Below, in pieces: positions 23,694 to 31,914 of a DNA stretch of 64,000 nt. Position 1 is the stretch's first letter; each line of letters begins with the position of its first letter. The stretch is from assembly GCA_945638575.1 (NCBI GenBank), contig CALZDP010000001.1:1-64000 (forward strand). Reading direction: 5' to 3'. The DNA comes from an uncultured Clostridia bacterium. GTDB lineage: Bacteria; Bacillota; Clostridia; Christensenellales; Borkfalkiaceae. The position numbers and the translations under genes were made by a program. Under the pieces are notes generated by a model, which worked only from the letters and a program-made list of their open reading frames with translations, was not told the origin of the DNA and searched no databases.

Positions 23694-25916
23694 CTACACC
23701 CCTTTTTCAACTAAGATAGGCTCGACTTCACTATCGCTTATGGTCTGCATATAGAACTTTTCAAGGCTTTCGCCCTTTCTTTCCATTTCGTGAACGTCTC
23801 GCACGCATTGGATTTGACCTTTACGGATAATGGCTATCTTGTCGCAGATACGTTCAACCACGTCTATAATGTGGCTTGAGAAGAATACGATGTTCCCCTC
23901 TTTGGCGTGCTGTTTCATACATTCCTTTACTTGGAATATGCTGTTAGGATCTAAGCCCGTTAAAGGCTCGTCCAAAATCCAAACCTTGGGATTGTGTATA
24001 AGCGCGGACATAATGGTTACTTTTTGCTTCATACCGTGTGAATAGGTCTTTATCGGGTTGTCGATTGCCGTTTCAAACTCGAACAACTTGATGAAACGGT
24101 TTAACCTTTCTTCACGGTCCTTTCTGGAAACTTCGTATAAGTCCGCAATATAATTGATATATTCACGCGCGGTTAACTTTTCGTACAAGGCGTAATGGTC
24201 CGGCACGAAGCCTATCTGCATTTTTGCCTGTACGCTTTGGCGTGCAACGTCGTATCCGCAAACTTCGATAGAGCCGTCGGTAATAGTCTGTATGCCTACG
24301 ATACTTTTTATTATCGTAGACTTACCTGCGCCGTTAGGTCCCAAAAAGCCGTAGATTTCTCCGCCGACGACTTCTAAATTAGCGTCTTTTACAGCGTAAA
24401 CGTCGGATTTTGCATAACGTTTTGTGAAATTTTTTAAAACAAGTTTGTTAGTGTTTTCCATAGAAATAGGTTCCGTAATACTTCTTCCTTGCATTTTAAC
24501 TTCAAGCGCAAGCCTGTCCACTTTGATTTTTTCCTTTCTTCTTGCCATATCCTGCCAACCGGATATTACGTTGTAGCCGAGTTCGTATATAAACCACATA
24601 CCGAACGCCGCCGCAAAATATACCGCGAAGAAGATTAGTTGATATACGGGATAGAATAAGAAATGCAAACTGCCGATATCGAATTCCCATTTAAAATTCA
24701 GCAGGCTCATACCGAACGTTCCGAATTTATCGGGAATAAAATCGCCGTTTAAAAAGAAATAGTTTACGTTAGGATCGTAATTAGTGAACCACGCATTTAC
24801 TATAAGCATGGCGATAAAGTAGATTACGAAAGCCACCATACTGTAACGGAATTCCTTTATACCTGGGCGTTTGAAAATACCGACCCCAACAATGAGCAGG
24901 GGCATGAAAAACGCTTGGTAGTGGCTTAAATAGAATTCGCATATAGACGAGGAAAGAATTAACGAATCCCCCGTGTTTGGCATGGTTATAGCCAAAAATG
25001 CGCCTAAAACGTTAATAAAATAGGTAAAATAGAATAACTTTTTAAGCCTAAATGTTAGACACAAAGGGGTTACGTATAAAGCGGTGTTGCATAAGTGAAG
25101 GGGTAACGCCGTTACCCAGCCCGTACCTGTAAAATCCGCAAACTTATGGGTATAAGAAAACATTATAAGCGCAGACCAACTGTAATACAGCATTGCAAAA
25201 CGCCTTGTGTCTTCCGACGATTTATGAAGCAGTAGATATAAAACAACGGGAATAACAAACGCAGGATAAATAAGCAATCTATGATAGTAATTTAAATCGA
25301 TAGGCTTCATCGCATATTTATTTGCGTCGAAAATCGCCTTGGGGTAATAGGGCTGAACGCTTGCGGCAAACATTCCAACTACGGCAAGCGCAAACCAAAG
25401 CCACTCTGTATTTTTTAAAATTACAAATTTGCGGTTTTTTACTACGTAAATTACCGAAACCGCAAGCCCTAAACCTGTTTCAATCGCAAGAAGCAAAGCC
25501 CTGAAAGAAAAAACGGTCGCCGCGGTTTCCCCTATTATCGCGCTTTCGTAATTAAACAAACAAACATAGTTTAATAAGAATGACGGAAATGCGACAAAGG
25601 TTACTAACGCCGGTAGAATTTTTACTTTGAAAAAGGGCGCAAGTATTACGAGCATTATGGAAGCGAAAGACAGCCATACCTCGATAAAGCCGAGCACAAC
25701 TTTTGCTTTTGTCGGAAGCGCCGCTATCGGCGACATAAAGTTTACCGCCGCAATAGCCTCATCCCCCGACATATAGCGGAAGAAGAAGATTACCGCAAGC
25801 AAAATAGACAACGCCTTTATGATTTTGTCATCTTTTTGCTTTCTGTTTAAAAGTAAGCCCGTAAGAGCGGCTATGATTGCCATTGCTCCGCCTGCGGCAT
25901 AGTAAATGAAAGTCAT
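23694..25916 (-). CDS. YwaF-type membrane protein fused to an ABC ATPase
   Basis: About 740 residues. Counting from the upstream TTG at 25952, residues 1-470 hold about twelve membrane segments resembling the YwaF/TP0381 family (signature LPLHLCNTALYVTPLCL at about 283-299). A charged linker with an internal Met follows (about 470-503), then a complete ABC ATPase: Walker A GPNGAGKST (538-546), signature SHGMKQK (638-644), Walker B VWILDEP (657-663), switch His in FSSHI. The ATPase is of the ABC-2 exporter type. I chose the ATG at 25916; the TTG at 25952 has an AGGA upstream and is possible. A single gene encoding both parts is unusual. Head of a four-gene operon behind the promoter at 26043-26071. 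Confidence 0.82.
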   Translation of the reverse strand: MTFIYYAAGGAMAIIAALTGLLLNRKQKDDKIIKALSILLAVIFFFRYMSGDEAIAAVNFMSPIAALPTKAKVVLGFIEVWLSFASIMLVILAPFFKVKILPALVTFVAFPSFLLNYVCLFNYESAIIGETAATVFSFRALLLAIETGLGLAVSVIYVVKNRKFVILKNTEWLWFALAVVGMFAASVQPYYPKAIFDANKYAMKPIDLNYYHRLLIYPAFVIPVVLYLLLHKSSEDTRRFAMLYYSWSALIMFSYTHKFADFTGTGWVTALPLHLCNTALYVTPLCLTFRLKKLFYFTYFINVLGAFLAITMPNTGDSLILSSSICEFYLSHYQAFFMPLLIVGVGIFKRPGIKEFRYSMVAFVIYFIAMLIVNAWFTNYDPNVNYFFLNGDFIPDKFGTFGMSLLNFKWEFDIGSLHFLFYPVYQLIFFAVYFAAAFGMWFIYELGYNVISGWQDMARRKEKIKVDRLALEVKMQGRSITEPISMENTNKLVLKNFTKRYAKSDVYAVKDANLEVVGGEIYGFLGPNGAGKSTIIKSIVGIQTITDGSIEVCGYDVARQSVQAKMQIGFVPDHYALYEKLTAREYINYIADLYEVSRKDREERLNRFIKLFEFETAIDNPIKTYSHGMKQKVTIMSALIHNPKVWILDEPLTGLDPNSIFQVKECMKQHAKEGNIVFFSSHIIDVVERICDKIAIIRKGQIQCVRDVHEMERKGESLEKFYMQTISDSEVEPILVEKGV

Positions 25917-26042
25917 ATCTTTATCCGAATTATAATATAAATTGCGTATCAAATTCGCTTTTCCTAAGATGTATACTTATAATAGGAAAAACGTTTGAAA
26001 AAACAGTAAAAAATAATGCTGTTTTTACACTTTTTCTTCACA

Positions 26043-26071
26043 ATTGTATCACAAAAGACAATTTATGTCAA
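26043..26071 (-). promoter_or_regulatory. Promoter of the YwaF-ABC exporter operon
   Basis: Minus strand: -35 TTGACA (26066-26071), 17-bp spacer, -10 TACAAT (26043-26048). The leader of about 120 nt contains an AT-rich hairpin (AAAAACAG with CTGTTTTT). Confidence 0.78.
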
Positions 26072-26131
26072 CATAAAAACGCTTAAGCGACGTTTTTGTA
26101 TGATTTTGCGATATTTTTACCCTAAAATTAT

Positions 26132-26171
26132 AAAAAAACAGTTAAGCGGTACACCGTAGATGTACCGCTTA
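26132..26171 (-). terminator. Terminator of the hydrogenase operon
   Basis: Perfect 11-bp stem TAAGCGGTACA/TGTACCGCTTA (26143-26153 with 26161-26171), 7-nt loop, then ACTGTTTTTTT on the minus strand, starting 22 bp after the hydA stop. Confidence 0.85.
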
Positions 26172-26192
26172 CTTTAAATATTTAAGATATTT

Positions 26193-27926
26193 TTAATATT
26201 TTTTTCTTGCAACATAGGAAGTGTGCAATACTTTATGGGCTTCGTGGCTTCCCGGTTTACCTAAATATTCGCCGTAAATAGCCTTGATAACGGGGCTTTC
26301 GTGACTCTTACGTAAAGGAAGATTTTTATCGATATCGTATAAAACTTTAGCCCTTAAACCCTGTACGTCAACGTTTCTTCTGGTGTAAGCGTCGACAATA
26401 GGTTGTCCGCCGCCGTTTACGCAACCGCCGGGGCATGCCATGATTTCGATAAATTGATAAGGCGAAGTTCCGTTTTTAATCTGGTCGCAAAGTACCCTTG
26501 CGTTTTCCAAACCGGACGCAACTGCAACTTTTACCTCTAAATCGCCTGCCTTATAAGTTGCTTCCTTAATACCCTTTGTGCCTCTGACTTCGGTAAATTC
26601 GGGATCGGGAAGTTCCTTTCCGGTGATTGTTTCGACTGCAGTACGAAGGGCTGCTTCCATAACGCCGCCTGTCGCGCCGAAAATTACGCCTGCGCCGGTG
26701 TATTCGCCCAAAGGATTGTCAAACTGCGCTTCGGGGATTTCTTTAAACAAAATTCCCGCGCGTTTAATCATCTTGGCAAGTTCACGGCTGGTTAATGCGG
26801 CGTCGATATCAGGATAACCCGTTGCCGCTTGGTCGTCGCGAGTCTTTTCAAACTTCTTGGCAACGCAAGGCATAACGGATACAACGTAAAGTTTTTCCGG
26901 ATCGATGTTCATCTTTTGCGCGTAATAAGTCTTTACGATAGCGCCGAACATCTGTTGCGGAGACTTGCAAGTGGAAAGATTGGGGATAAGGTTGGGATAA
27001 TAGTATTCCAAAAATCTTACCCAACCCGGCGAACAACTTGTAATCATAGGTAAAGTTCCGCCGTTAGTGATTCTTTCGACAAGTTCGTTTGCCTCTTCCA
27101 AAATGGTAAGGTCGGCAGTAACGTTTACGTCAAATACCTTGTCGAAGTTCAACATCTTTAAGGCTTGAACCATCTTACCCTCAACGTTGGTCCCGATGGG
27201 ATAGCCGAATTCTTCGCCGAGGCCTGCCCTTACGGAAGGAGCAACGCCTGCGATAACGATTTTATCGGGATCGGCGATGGCTGCTAAAACTTTGTCTATT
27301 TCGCTCTTTTCGGTCAAAGCGCCTGTGGGGCAAACGTTAATGCACTGTCCGCAACCGGAACAAGGGGTTTCCGCCAAAGTGTCGCCGAAACCGTGTCCGA
27401 TATAGGTTGCAAAACCGCGCGCTTGCGGATTGATTACACCGCAGTGCTGTACTTTGTTGCAAACGGCTACGCATCTTCTGCACAAAATGCACTTTTCGTT
27501 ATCCCTAATTAAATATTCGGAAGAAGTATCCGGTTCGTATTTGTTTTCTACGCCCTTGAAAAATGACGCTTCACAGCCGTATTCATAGGCTAAAGACTGA
27601 AGTTCGCAGTGAAGGTTTCTGTCGCAAGAAAGACATTCTTTTTTATGGTCGGACAAAATAAGTTCGAGAGTGGTTTTTCTTGATTCGCGGATCTTAGGGG
27701 TGTCCGTGAAAACTTCCATACCTTCGGCAACGGGATATACGCAGGCTGCCGCGTATCCCCTTGCGCCTTTGACTTCTACAACGCAGATACGGCAAGCGCC
27801 GATTGCGTTTATATCTTTTAAGTAGCAAAGTGTGGGGATTTTTATGCCTGCCACTCTTGCCGCTTCCAAAATGGTTGTTCCTTCGGGAACGCTTACGGGA
27901 ATGTTATTTATCTTTAAATTTATCAT
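26193..27926 (-). CDS. hydA: [FeFe]-hydrogenase catalytic subunit (HydA, NADP/NAD-coupled type)
   Basis: 577-residue catalytic subunit making or oxidising H2. Modules in order: N-terminal [2Fe-2S] (C34, C45, C48, C62), His/Cys3 cluster segment (DHKKECLSC ... C107), two [4Fe-4S] ferredoxin motifs (CILCRRCVAVC, CSGCGQCINVC), then the H-cluster domain with TSCSPGW (296-302), MPCVAKK (352-358) and MACPGGCVNGGG (496-507), and a C-terminal small-subunit-like tail. In the first motif Ser stands where monomeric hydrogenases have the proton-relay Cys, a pattern I associate with multimeric HydA/HndD proteins. The start is the ATG at 27926 behind AGGTGG. With NuoF and NuoE homologues it should form an electron-bifurcating or NAD(P)-linked complex. 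Confidence 0.95.
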   Translation of the reverse strand: MINLKINNIPVSVPEGTTILEAARVAGIKIPTLCYLKDINAIGACRICVVEVKGARGYAAACVYPVAEGMEVFTDTPKIRESRKTTLELILSDHKKECLSCDRNLHCELQSLAYEYGCEASFFKGVENKYEPDTSSEYLIRDNEKCILCRRCVAVCNKVQHCGVINPQARGFATYIGHGFGDTLAETPCSGCGQCINVCPTGALTEKSEIDKVLAAIADPDKIVIAGVAPSVRAGLGEEFGYPIGTNVEGKMVQALKMLNFDKVFDVNVTADLTILEEANELVERITNGGTLPMITSCSPGWVRFLEYYYPNLIPNLSTCKSPQQMFGAIVKTYYAQKMNIDPEKLYVVSVMPCVAKKFEKTRDDQAATGYPDIDAALTSRELAKMIKRAGILFKEIPEAQFDNPLGEYTGAGVIFGATGGVMEAALRTAVETITGKELPDPEFTEVRGTKGIKEATYKAGDLEVKVAVASGLENARVLCDQIKNGTSPYQFIEIMACPGGCVNGGGQPIVDAYTRRNVDVQGLRAKVLYDIDKNLPLRKSHESPVIKAIYGEYLGKPGSHEAHKVLHTSYVARKKY

Positions 27927-27938
27927 AATTACCACCTA

Positions 27939-29753
27939 TTAACCTTTGCTGATTGCGCCGAACTTACAACCGGCTAAGCATGCGCCGCATTTAACGCATT
28001 TGTTTTTATCGATAGCAAACGAAGCGAGTTTGTGTGAGGGTGCAACGTAATCCGTCCTTGTGATAGCGCTTGCAGGGCAGTTTCTTGCACACATACCGCA
28101 ACCGATACATTTATCTTTATCGATAGTAAAGTTCAAAAGTTTTTTGCATACGCCGGCAGGACAGGTCTTGTCAACGACGTGAGCAATATACTCGTCCCTG
28201 AAATAGCGCAAAGTGGATAAAACGGGGTTGGGCGCCGTTTGACCTAAACCGCAAAGGGAATTTGCCTTTATGTAGTAGCAAAGTTTTTCCATTTTGTCAA
28301 GGTCTTCCATAGTAGCCGTTCCGTCGGTAACTTTGGTTAAAAGTTCAAGTAAACGCTTGTTACCTATACGGCAAGGAGTACATTTACCGCAGGATTCGTC
28401 TACGGTGAACTCTAAGAAGAACTTAGCGATATCAACCATACAGTTGTCTTCGTCCATAACGATAAGACCGCCCGAACCCATCATCGAACCTATTGAAATA
28501 AGGTTGTCGTAATCGATGGGGATATCGAGATGTTCCGCCGGAATGCAACCGCCGGAAGGTCCGCCGGTTTGCGCCGCTTTGAACTTTTTACCGTTGGGAA
28601 TACCGCCGCCGATATCTTCGATAACCGTTCTTAAAGTAGTACCCATAGGGATTTCGACCAAACCTGTGTTGACTATCTTTCCGCCGAGAGCAAATACCTT
28701 GGTACCCTTACTCTTTTCCGTACCCATGGAGGAGAACCAATCCGGTCCTTTTATAATGATTTGACAAACGTTTGCGTAAGTTTCTACGTTGTTAAGCAAG
28801 GTGGGTTTGCCGAATAAACCTTTGATTGCAGGGAAAGGAGGACGGGGACGGGGTTCACCGCGTTTGCCTTCGATAGAGGTCATAAGCGCAGTTTCTTCAC
28901 CGCAGACGAATGCGCCTGCGCCCAAACGTACTTCTAAGTTGAACTTAAAGCCTGTGCCCAAAATGTTGTCGCCGAGTAATCCGTATTCCCTTGCCTGCTT
29001 GATTGCAACCTGCAATCTGTGTACTGCGATAGGATATTCGGCACGAACGTAAATGTAACCTTGATGCGAGCCAACCGCGTATGCGGCAATGGTCATGGCT
29101 TCGATTACTGCGTGAGGATCGCCTTCCAATATGGACCTATCCATGAAAGCGCCGGGGTCGCCTTCGTCCGCGTTACAGCAAACAAACTTTTCTTCGCCGG
29201 GAGCGTCCTTTGTGAACTGCCATTTTCTGCCCGTCGGGAAACCTGCGCCGCCGCGACCGCGAAGCCCTGACTTTAATATAACGTCGATGACTTCTTGACT
29301 CGACATTTCGGTAAGCACTTTGATAAGCGCCTGATAACCGTCGTATGCGATATATTCATCGATATTTTCGGGATCGATTACACCGCAGTTTCTTAATGCG
29401 ACACGAGTCTGCTTTTTGTAGAAGTTGGTTTCGGAAAGCGCGGAAACCTTATGGTCTGCGGTTGCATGGTCGTCTTTATGTAATAATCTGTCTACGATAC
29501 GACCTTTAACGAGGTGTTCTTCTACGATTTCTTTTACGTCTTCAACCTTGATTTTGCAGTAAAAGGCGCCTTCGGGATAAACGATTACGACGGGACCTAC
29601 CGCGCAAAGACCGAAACAACCGGTTTGAACGGTCATTACGTCGTTTTCAAGGTGGTTAGCCTTTATTTGTTCATTAAATTCTTGGAGGATTTTTGCGCTG
29701 TTATTGGAATGACAGCCGGTTCCCCCACATACTAATACGTGACTTCTGTACAT
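27939..29753 (-). CDS. hydB: NuoF-like flavoprotein subunit (HydB) of the hydrogenase complex
   Basis: 604 residues. An N-terminal thioredoxin-like [2Fe-2S] domain (C9, C14, C46, C50) precedes the FMN/NADH domain with GRGGAGFPTG (166-175) and GAGAFVCGEETALMTSIEGK. A SLBB segment and a [4Fe-4S] motif SCGKCTPCRIG follow. The C-terminal 60 residues form a two-cluster ferredoxin (CIGCGMCARNCP, CVKCGACLAGC). This layout is that of HydB/HndC, the NAD(P)H-oxidising, FMN-bearing subunit where bifurcation takes place. GAGGT precedes the ATG. Lies between the thioredoxin-like ferredoxin gene and hydA. Confidence 0.95.
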   Translation of the reverse strand: MYRSHVLVCGGTGCHSNNSAKILQEFNEQIKANHLENDVMTVQTGCFGLCAVGPVVIVYPEGAFYCKIKVEDVKEIVEEHLVKGRIVDRLLHKDDHATADHKVSALSETNFYKKQTRVALRNCGVIDPENIDEYIAYDGYQALIKVLTEMSSQEVIDVILKSGLRGRGGAGFPTGRKWQFTKDAPGEEKFVCCNADEGDPGAFMDRSILEGDPHAVIEAMTIAAYAVGSHQGYIYVRAEYPIAVHRLQVAIKQAREYGLLGDNILGTGFKFNLEVRLGAGAFVCGEETALMTSIEGKRGEPRPRPPFPAIKGLFGKPTLLNNVETYANVCQIIIKGPDWFSSMGTEKSKGTKVFALGGKIVNTGLVEIPMGTTLRTVIEDIGGGIPNGKKFKAAQTGGPSGGCIPAEHLDIPIDYDNLISIGSMMGSGGLIVMDEDNCMVDIAKFFLEFTVDESCGKCTPCRIGNKRLLELLTKVTDGTATMEDLDKMEKLCYYIKANSLCGLGQTAPNPVLSTLRYFRDEYIAHVVDKTCPAGVCKKLLNFTIDKDKCIGCGMCARNCPASAITRTDYVAPSHKLASFAIDKNKCVKCGACLAGCKFGAISKG

Positions 29754-29768
29754 AATATTTTACCTCGA

Positions 29769-30140
29769 TTATTCTTCAGTTCCAACTAAATAGTCGGTGC
29801 AAACATTGCCGTTCACCAAATGGTTTACTACGATATTAACCGCCTTTTCGGGATTAACGTGGCAATAGGTAACCTTTTCTTGATTGGGTGCGTAAACTTC
29901 TACGATAGGCTCTAACTTGCACATACCGAGACAGCCCGTTCTGGAAATTTTTACGTTGGTAAGATTTCTTTTTAACACTTCGTCAACTAAAGTGTTGTAA
30001 ACAGGTCTTGCACCGGCGGAAATTCCGCAAGTTGCCATGCCTACTACAACCCTGATTTCATCGGAGTCTTTATTGTCCCTCATGATGATTTCAGACTGCA
30101 TTTTTTCTTTGATTGCCTTGATGTCGGCTATGCTTTTCAT
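29769..30140 (-). CDS. Thioredoxin-like [2Fe-2S] ferredoxin
   Basis: 123-residue protein with the thioredoxin-like ferredoxin fold seen as a domain in NuoE and HydB. Cluster ligands are probably C38 in MATCGISAGARPV and the pair in GCLGMCK (C70, C74); the fourth ligand is not obvious. It resembles HndB of Desulfovibrio NADP-reducing hydrogenase in size and position. AGAGGTG precedes the ATG, which overlaps the stop of the upstream ATPase gene by 4 nt. Confidence 0.85.
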   Translation of the reverse strand: MKSIADIKAIKEKMQSEIIMRDNKDSDEIRVVVGMATCGISAGARPVYNTLVDEVLKRNLTNVKISRTGCLGMCKLEPIVEVYAPNQEKVTYCHVNPEKAVNIVVNHLVNGNVCTDYLVGTEE

Positions 30141-30685
30141 AATGAAACACCTCTACAATTAGTTTTTATATTTTCGTTTATCATATCGCGCAGAAATACC
30201 AAAATTTCCGGCGTATTTATCGGTATATTTTCAAGTTCGCGCTTAACTTCGTTTGTGTCAAGCGTGAAACTTTCGCCAAAGGCTTGAAAATTAAAAATAA
30301 GTTCGCTGTCGCCTAAGTTGCCGATCATCGATACTATCGTATCCGCTATGTCGCCCAGCGGCGGTCTGTCAACGTTATCTATCATAAACGTTGCGGTAAC
30401 CGTAGTGCCGACGCCTACTTCGGAAGTAATATCGAACGTTCCGCCGCTTTGTTCTGCTACCATTTTAAACAGCGGTATGCCCATGCCCACCTTACGCGTC
30501 GTTCGTGTAGTGGTAAAAGGATCGACAACCCTTTTTAAAAATTCTTCATCCATACCGACGCCGTCGTCTTTTATGGATATTGTCAGTACGTTTCCGCTTT
30601 GGATAATGGAAACTTCCACCGTTTTTGCCTTTGCTTTAAAGGAATTTTCCGCTATATCCAAAACGTTTAGGGATAACTCTCTCAT
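30137..30685 (-). CDS. Histidine-kinase-type ATPase (GHKL) without receiver or sensor domain
   Basis: 182 residues holding a single HATPase_c domain: N box LNVLDIAENSFKA near the N-terminus, G1 box KDDGVGMD, G2 box VGMGIPL. A helical tail of about 60 residues follows. There is no phospho-accepting His domain and no membrane segment. Proteins like this recur in clostridial hydrogenase clusters with PHP and DRTGG proteins. It may phosphorylate or bind a partner in response to redox or H2 status, but the target is unknown. A gap of about 210 bp separates it from the PHP gene upstream. Confidence 0.85.
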   Translation of the reverse strand: MRELSLNVLDIAENSFKAKAKTVEVSIIQSGNVLTISIKDDGVGMDEEFLKRVVDPFTTTRTTRKVGMGIPLFKMVAEQSGGTFDITSEVGVGTTVTATFMIDNVDRPPLGDIADTIVSMIGNLGDSELIFNFQAFGESFTLDTNEVKRELENIPINTPEILVFLRDMINENIKTNCRGVSL

Positions 30686-30865
30686 AATCTTTGTTTTTTA
30701 TATCGCCTGCAGCGTTCAATCGGTCGGTTTTCAATCGACCTAAAATAAAAGCGTTAAAGTAAGTTAATATCGCACTATAAATTTGAATTGTTGCAAAACC
30801 TTAATTTTTTTAAAACCGCAATATAAGACGATGTAACCAACCGCTTTTTAAAATTGTCTTTTCAA

Positions 30866-30899
30866 GGTTGACGCGGTTTGGGTTGACGCGGTTTGGGTT
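30866..30899. repeat. Tandem 15-bp repeat at the PHP gene stop
   Basis: GGTTGACGCGGTTTG occurs twice in direct succession (30866-30880, 30881-30895) plus four bases of a third copy; the array runs into the stop codon of the PHP gene. The remaining gap to 30685 is AT-rich, with no clear promoter. Confidence 0.7.
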
Positions 30900-31593
30900 A
30901 AACGGGGCGGTTTTTCAATTTTTTTATAAGAGACTCGGCGGAAAGGTCTTCTAAATCGATGACGTTGCCCATGGAAATTTTATCCAAAGTGTGCGCGTCG
31001 GAATCGATTATCACGTTAAAACGCTCGGAATATTCTGAAACCTGCTCCGGAGTGGCGCGAGTGGAAAGTTCCACGGCGGTGAATTCTTCGGTTACCGCGC
31101 CCAAAACGGCGACCATACCGTTTTCTTCACGGTCGACGTGGGCAGGAATTGCTATTCCGCCGAAACTGTCGGCTAAATCTTTTACGCCGTCGCAGGAAAG
31201 TTTGCTTGCGTTTAACAGCAGTCTTTCTTCCTTGCCGACGATTTCGTCTTCCGTATCGTAAAGATTTTGTTCGCCGAAAATTTCCGCGCGGTTTTTAATG
31301 TCGTAAAAACCAACCGAGTCGTAAAAGGCTTTTAAACTTTCATAAGTCGGGAAAAGACACAAAACATGAATGTCCTCTGCCGTTTGAAGTTCCATTGCGG
31401 GAACAACCGTTACGCCGTAAGCGTTACCGACTTCCAAACATACTTGGACGTTGCCGATGGCGTTATGGTCGGATACGGCAACCATATCGAGCCCGTTTAA
31501 TTTTGAAAAACCGACGATATTGCAAGGAGTCATGTCGTTTTCCGCACACGGGGAAAGTCCGCTGTGCACGTGAAGATCATATTTGACCTTCAT
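30898..31593 (-). CDS. PHP-domain phosphoesterase
   Basis: 231-residue polymerase-and-histidinol-phosphatase-type metallo-phosphoesterase. Metal ligands: HVH in YDLHVHSGLSPC, SDHN, ME in VVPAMELQ, AH in IAIPAHVDRE, and DSDAH near the C-terminus. Small stand-alone PHP proteins are typical of clostridial sensory hydrogenase clusters; the substrate (phosphoprotein or nucleotide) is not known. Its start overlaps the upstream DRTGG gene by 17 nt, indicating translational coupling. Confidence 0.9.
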   Translation of the reverse strand: MKVKYDLHVHSGLSPCAENDMTPCNIVGFSKLNGLDMVAVSDHNAIGNVQVCLEVGNAYGVTVVPAMELQTAEDIHVLCLFPTYESLKAFYDSVGFYDIKNRAEIFGEQNLYDTEDEIVGKEERLLLNASKLSCDGVKDLADSFGGIAIPAHVDREENGMVAVLGAVTEEFTAVELSTRATPEQVSEYSERFNVIIDSDAHTLDKISMGNVIDLEDLSAESLIKKLKNRPV

Positions 31594-31909
31594 TTACCGC
31601 CTTCTTTATAGCCGTATAAATATCATCGTCGGTTAAAATTACGTTTATACCTTGTTCGGCTGCCTTTTCTTTAAAACCGGGCATAGGTTGACTGCCTTCG
31701 CATATAACCACGCAACTTACGTCGGCTAATGTGGCGACTGCGCATACGTTTACGTTTGTCATAACCGTGAACCACGCAGAGTCGCTTGGCGCTCTTCCCA
31801 TGACAAAACTAAGTAAATCCCCTGCATATCCGCAGGTAATTTGCCTGTTTCCGTCCGCAATATTAACTTTTTGGGCGGATAAAATTCCGCATAAATCGTT
31901 AACAGTCAT
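31577..31909 (-). CDS. DRTGG-domain protein, copy 1
   Basis: 110-residue stand-alone DRTGG-like domain, a module also found in CBS-domain pyrophosphatases and Pta. Features are an N-terminal helix (NDLCGILSAQKVNIA), a central GDLLSFVMGRAP and VVICEGSQPMPGFKEKAAEQGINV. It may bind a small ligand. Six bases after the regulatory hydrogenase gene and overlapping the PHP gene. Paralogous to 33605-33952. Confidence 0.85.
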   Translation of the reverse strand: MTVNDLCGILSAQKVNIADGNRQITCGYAGDLLSFVMGRAPSDSAWFTVMTNVNVCAVATLADVSCVVICEGSQPMPGFKEKAAEQGINVILTDDDIYTAIKKAVNEGQI

Positions 31910-31914
31910 AACTT

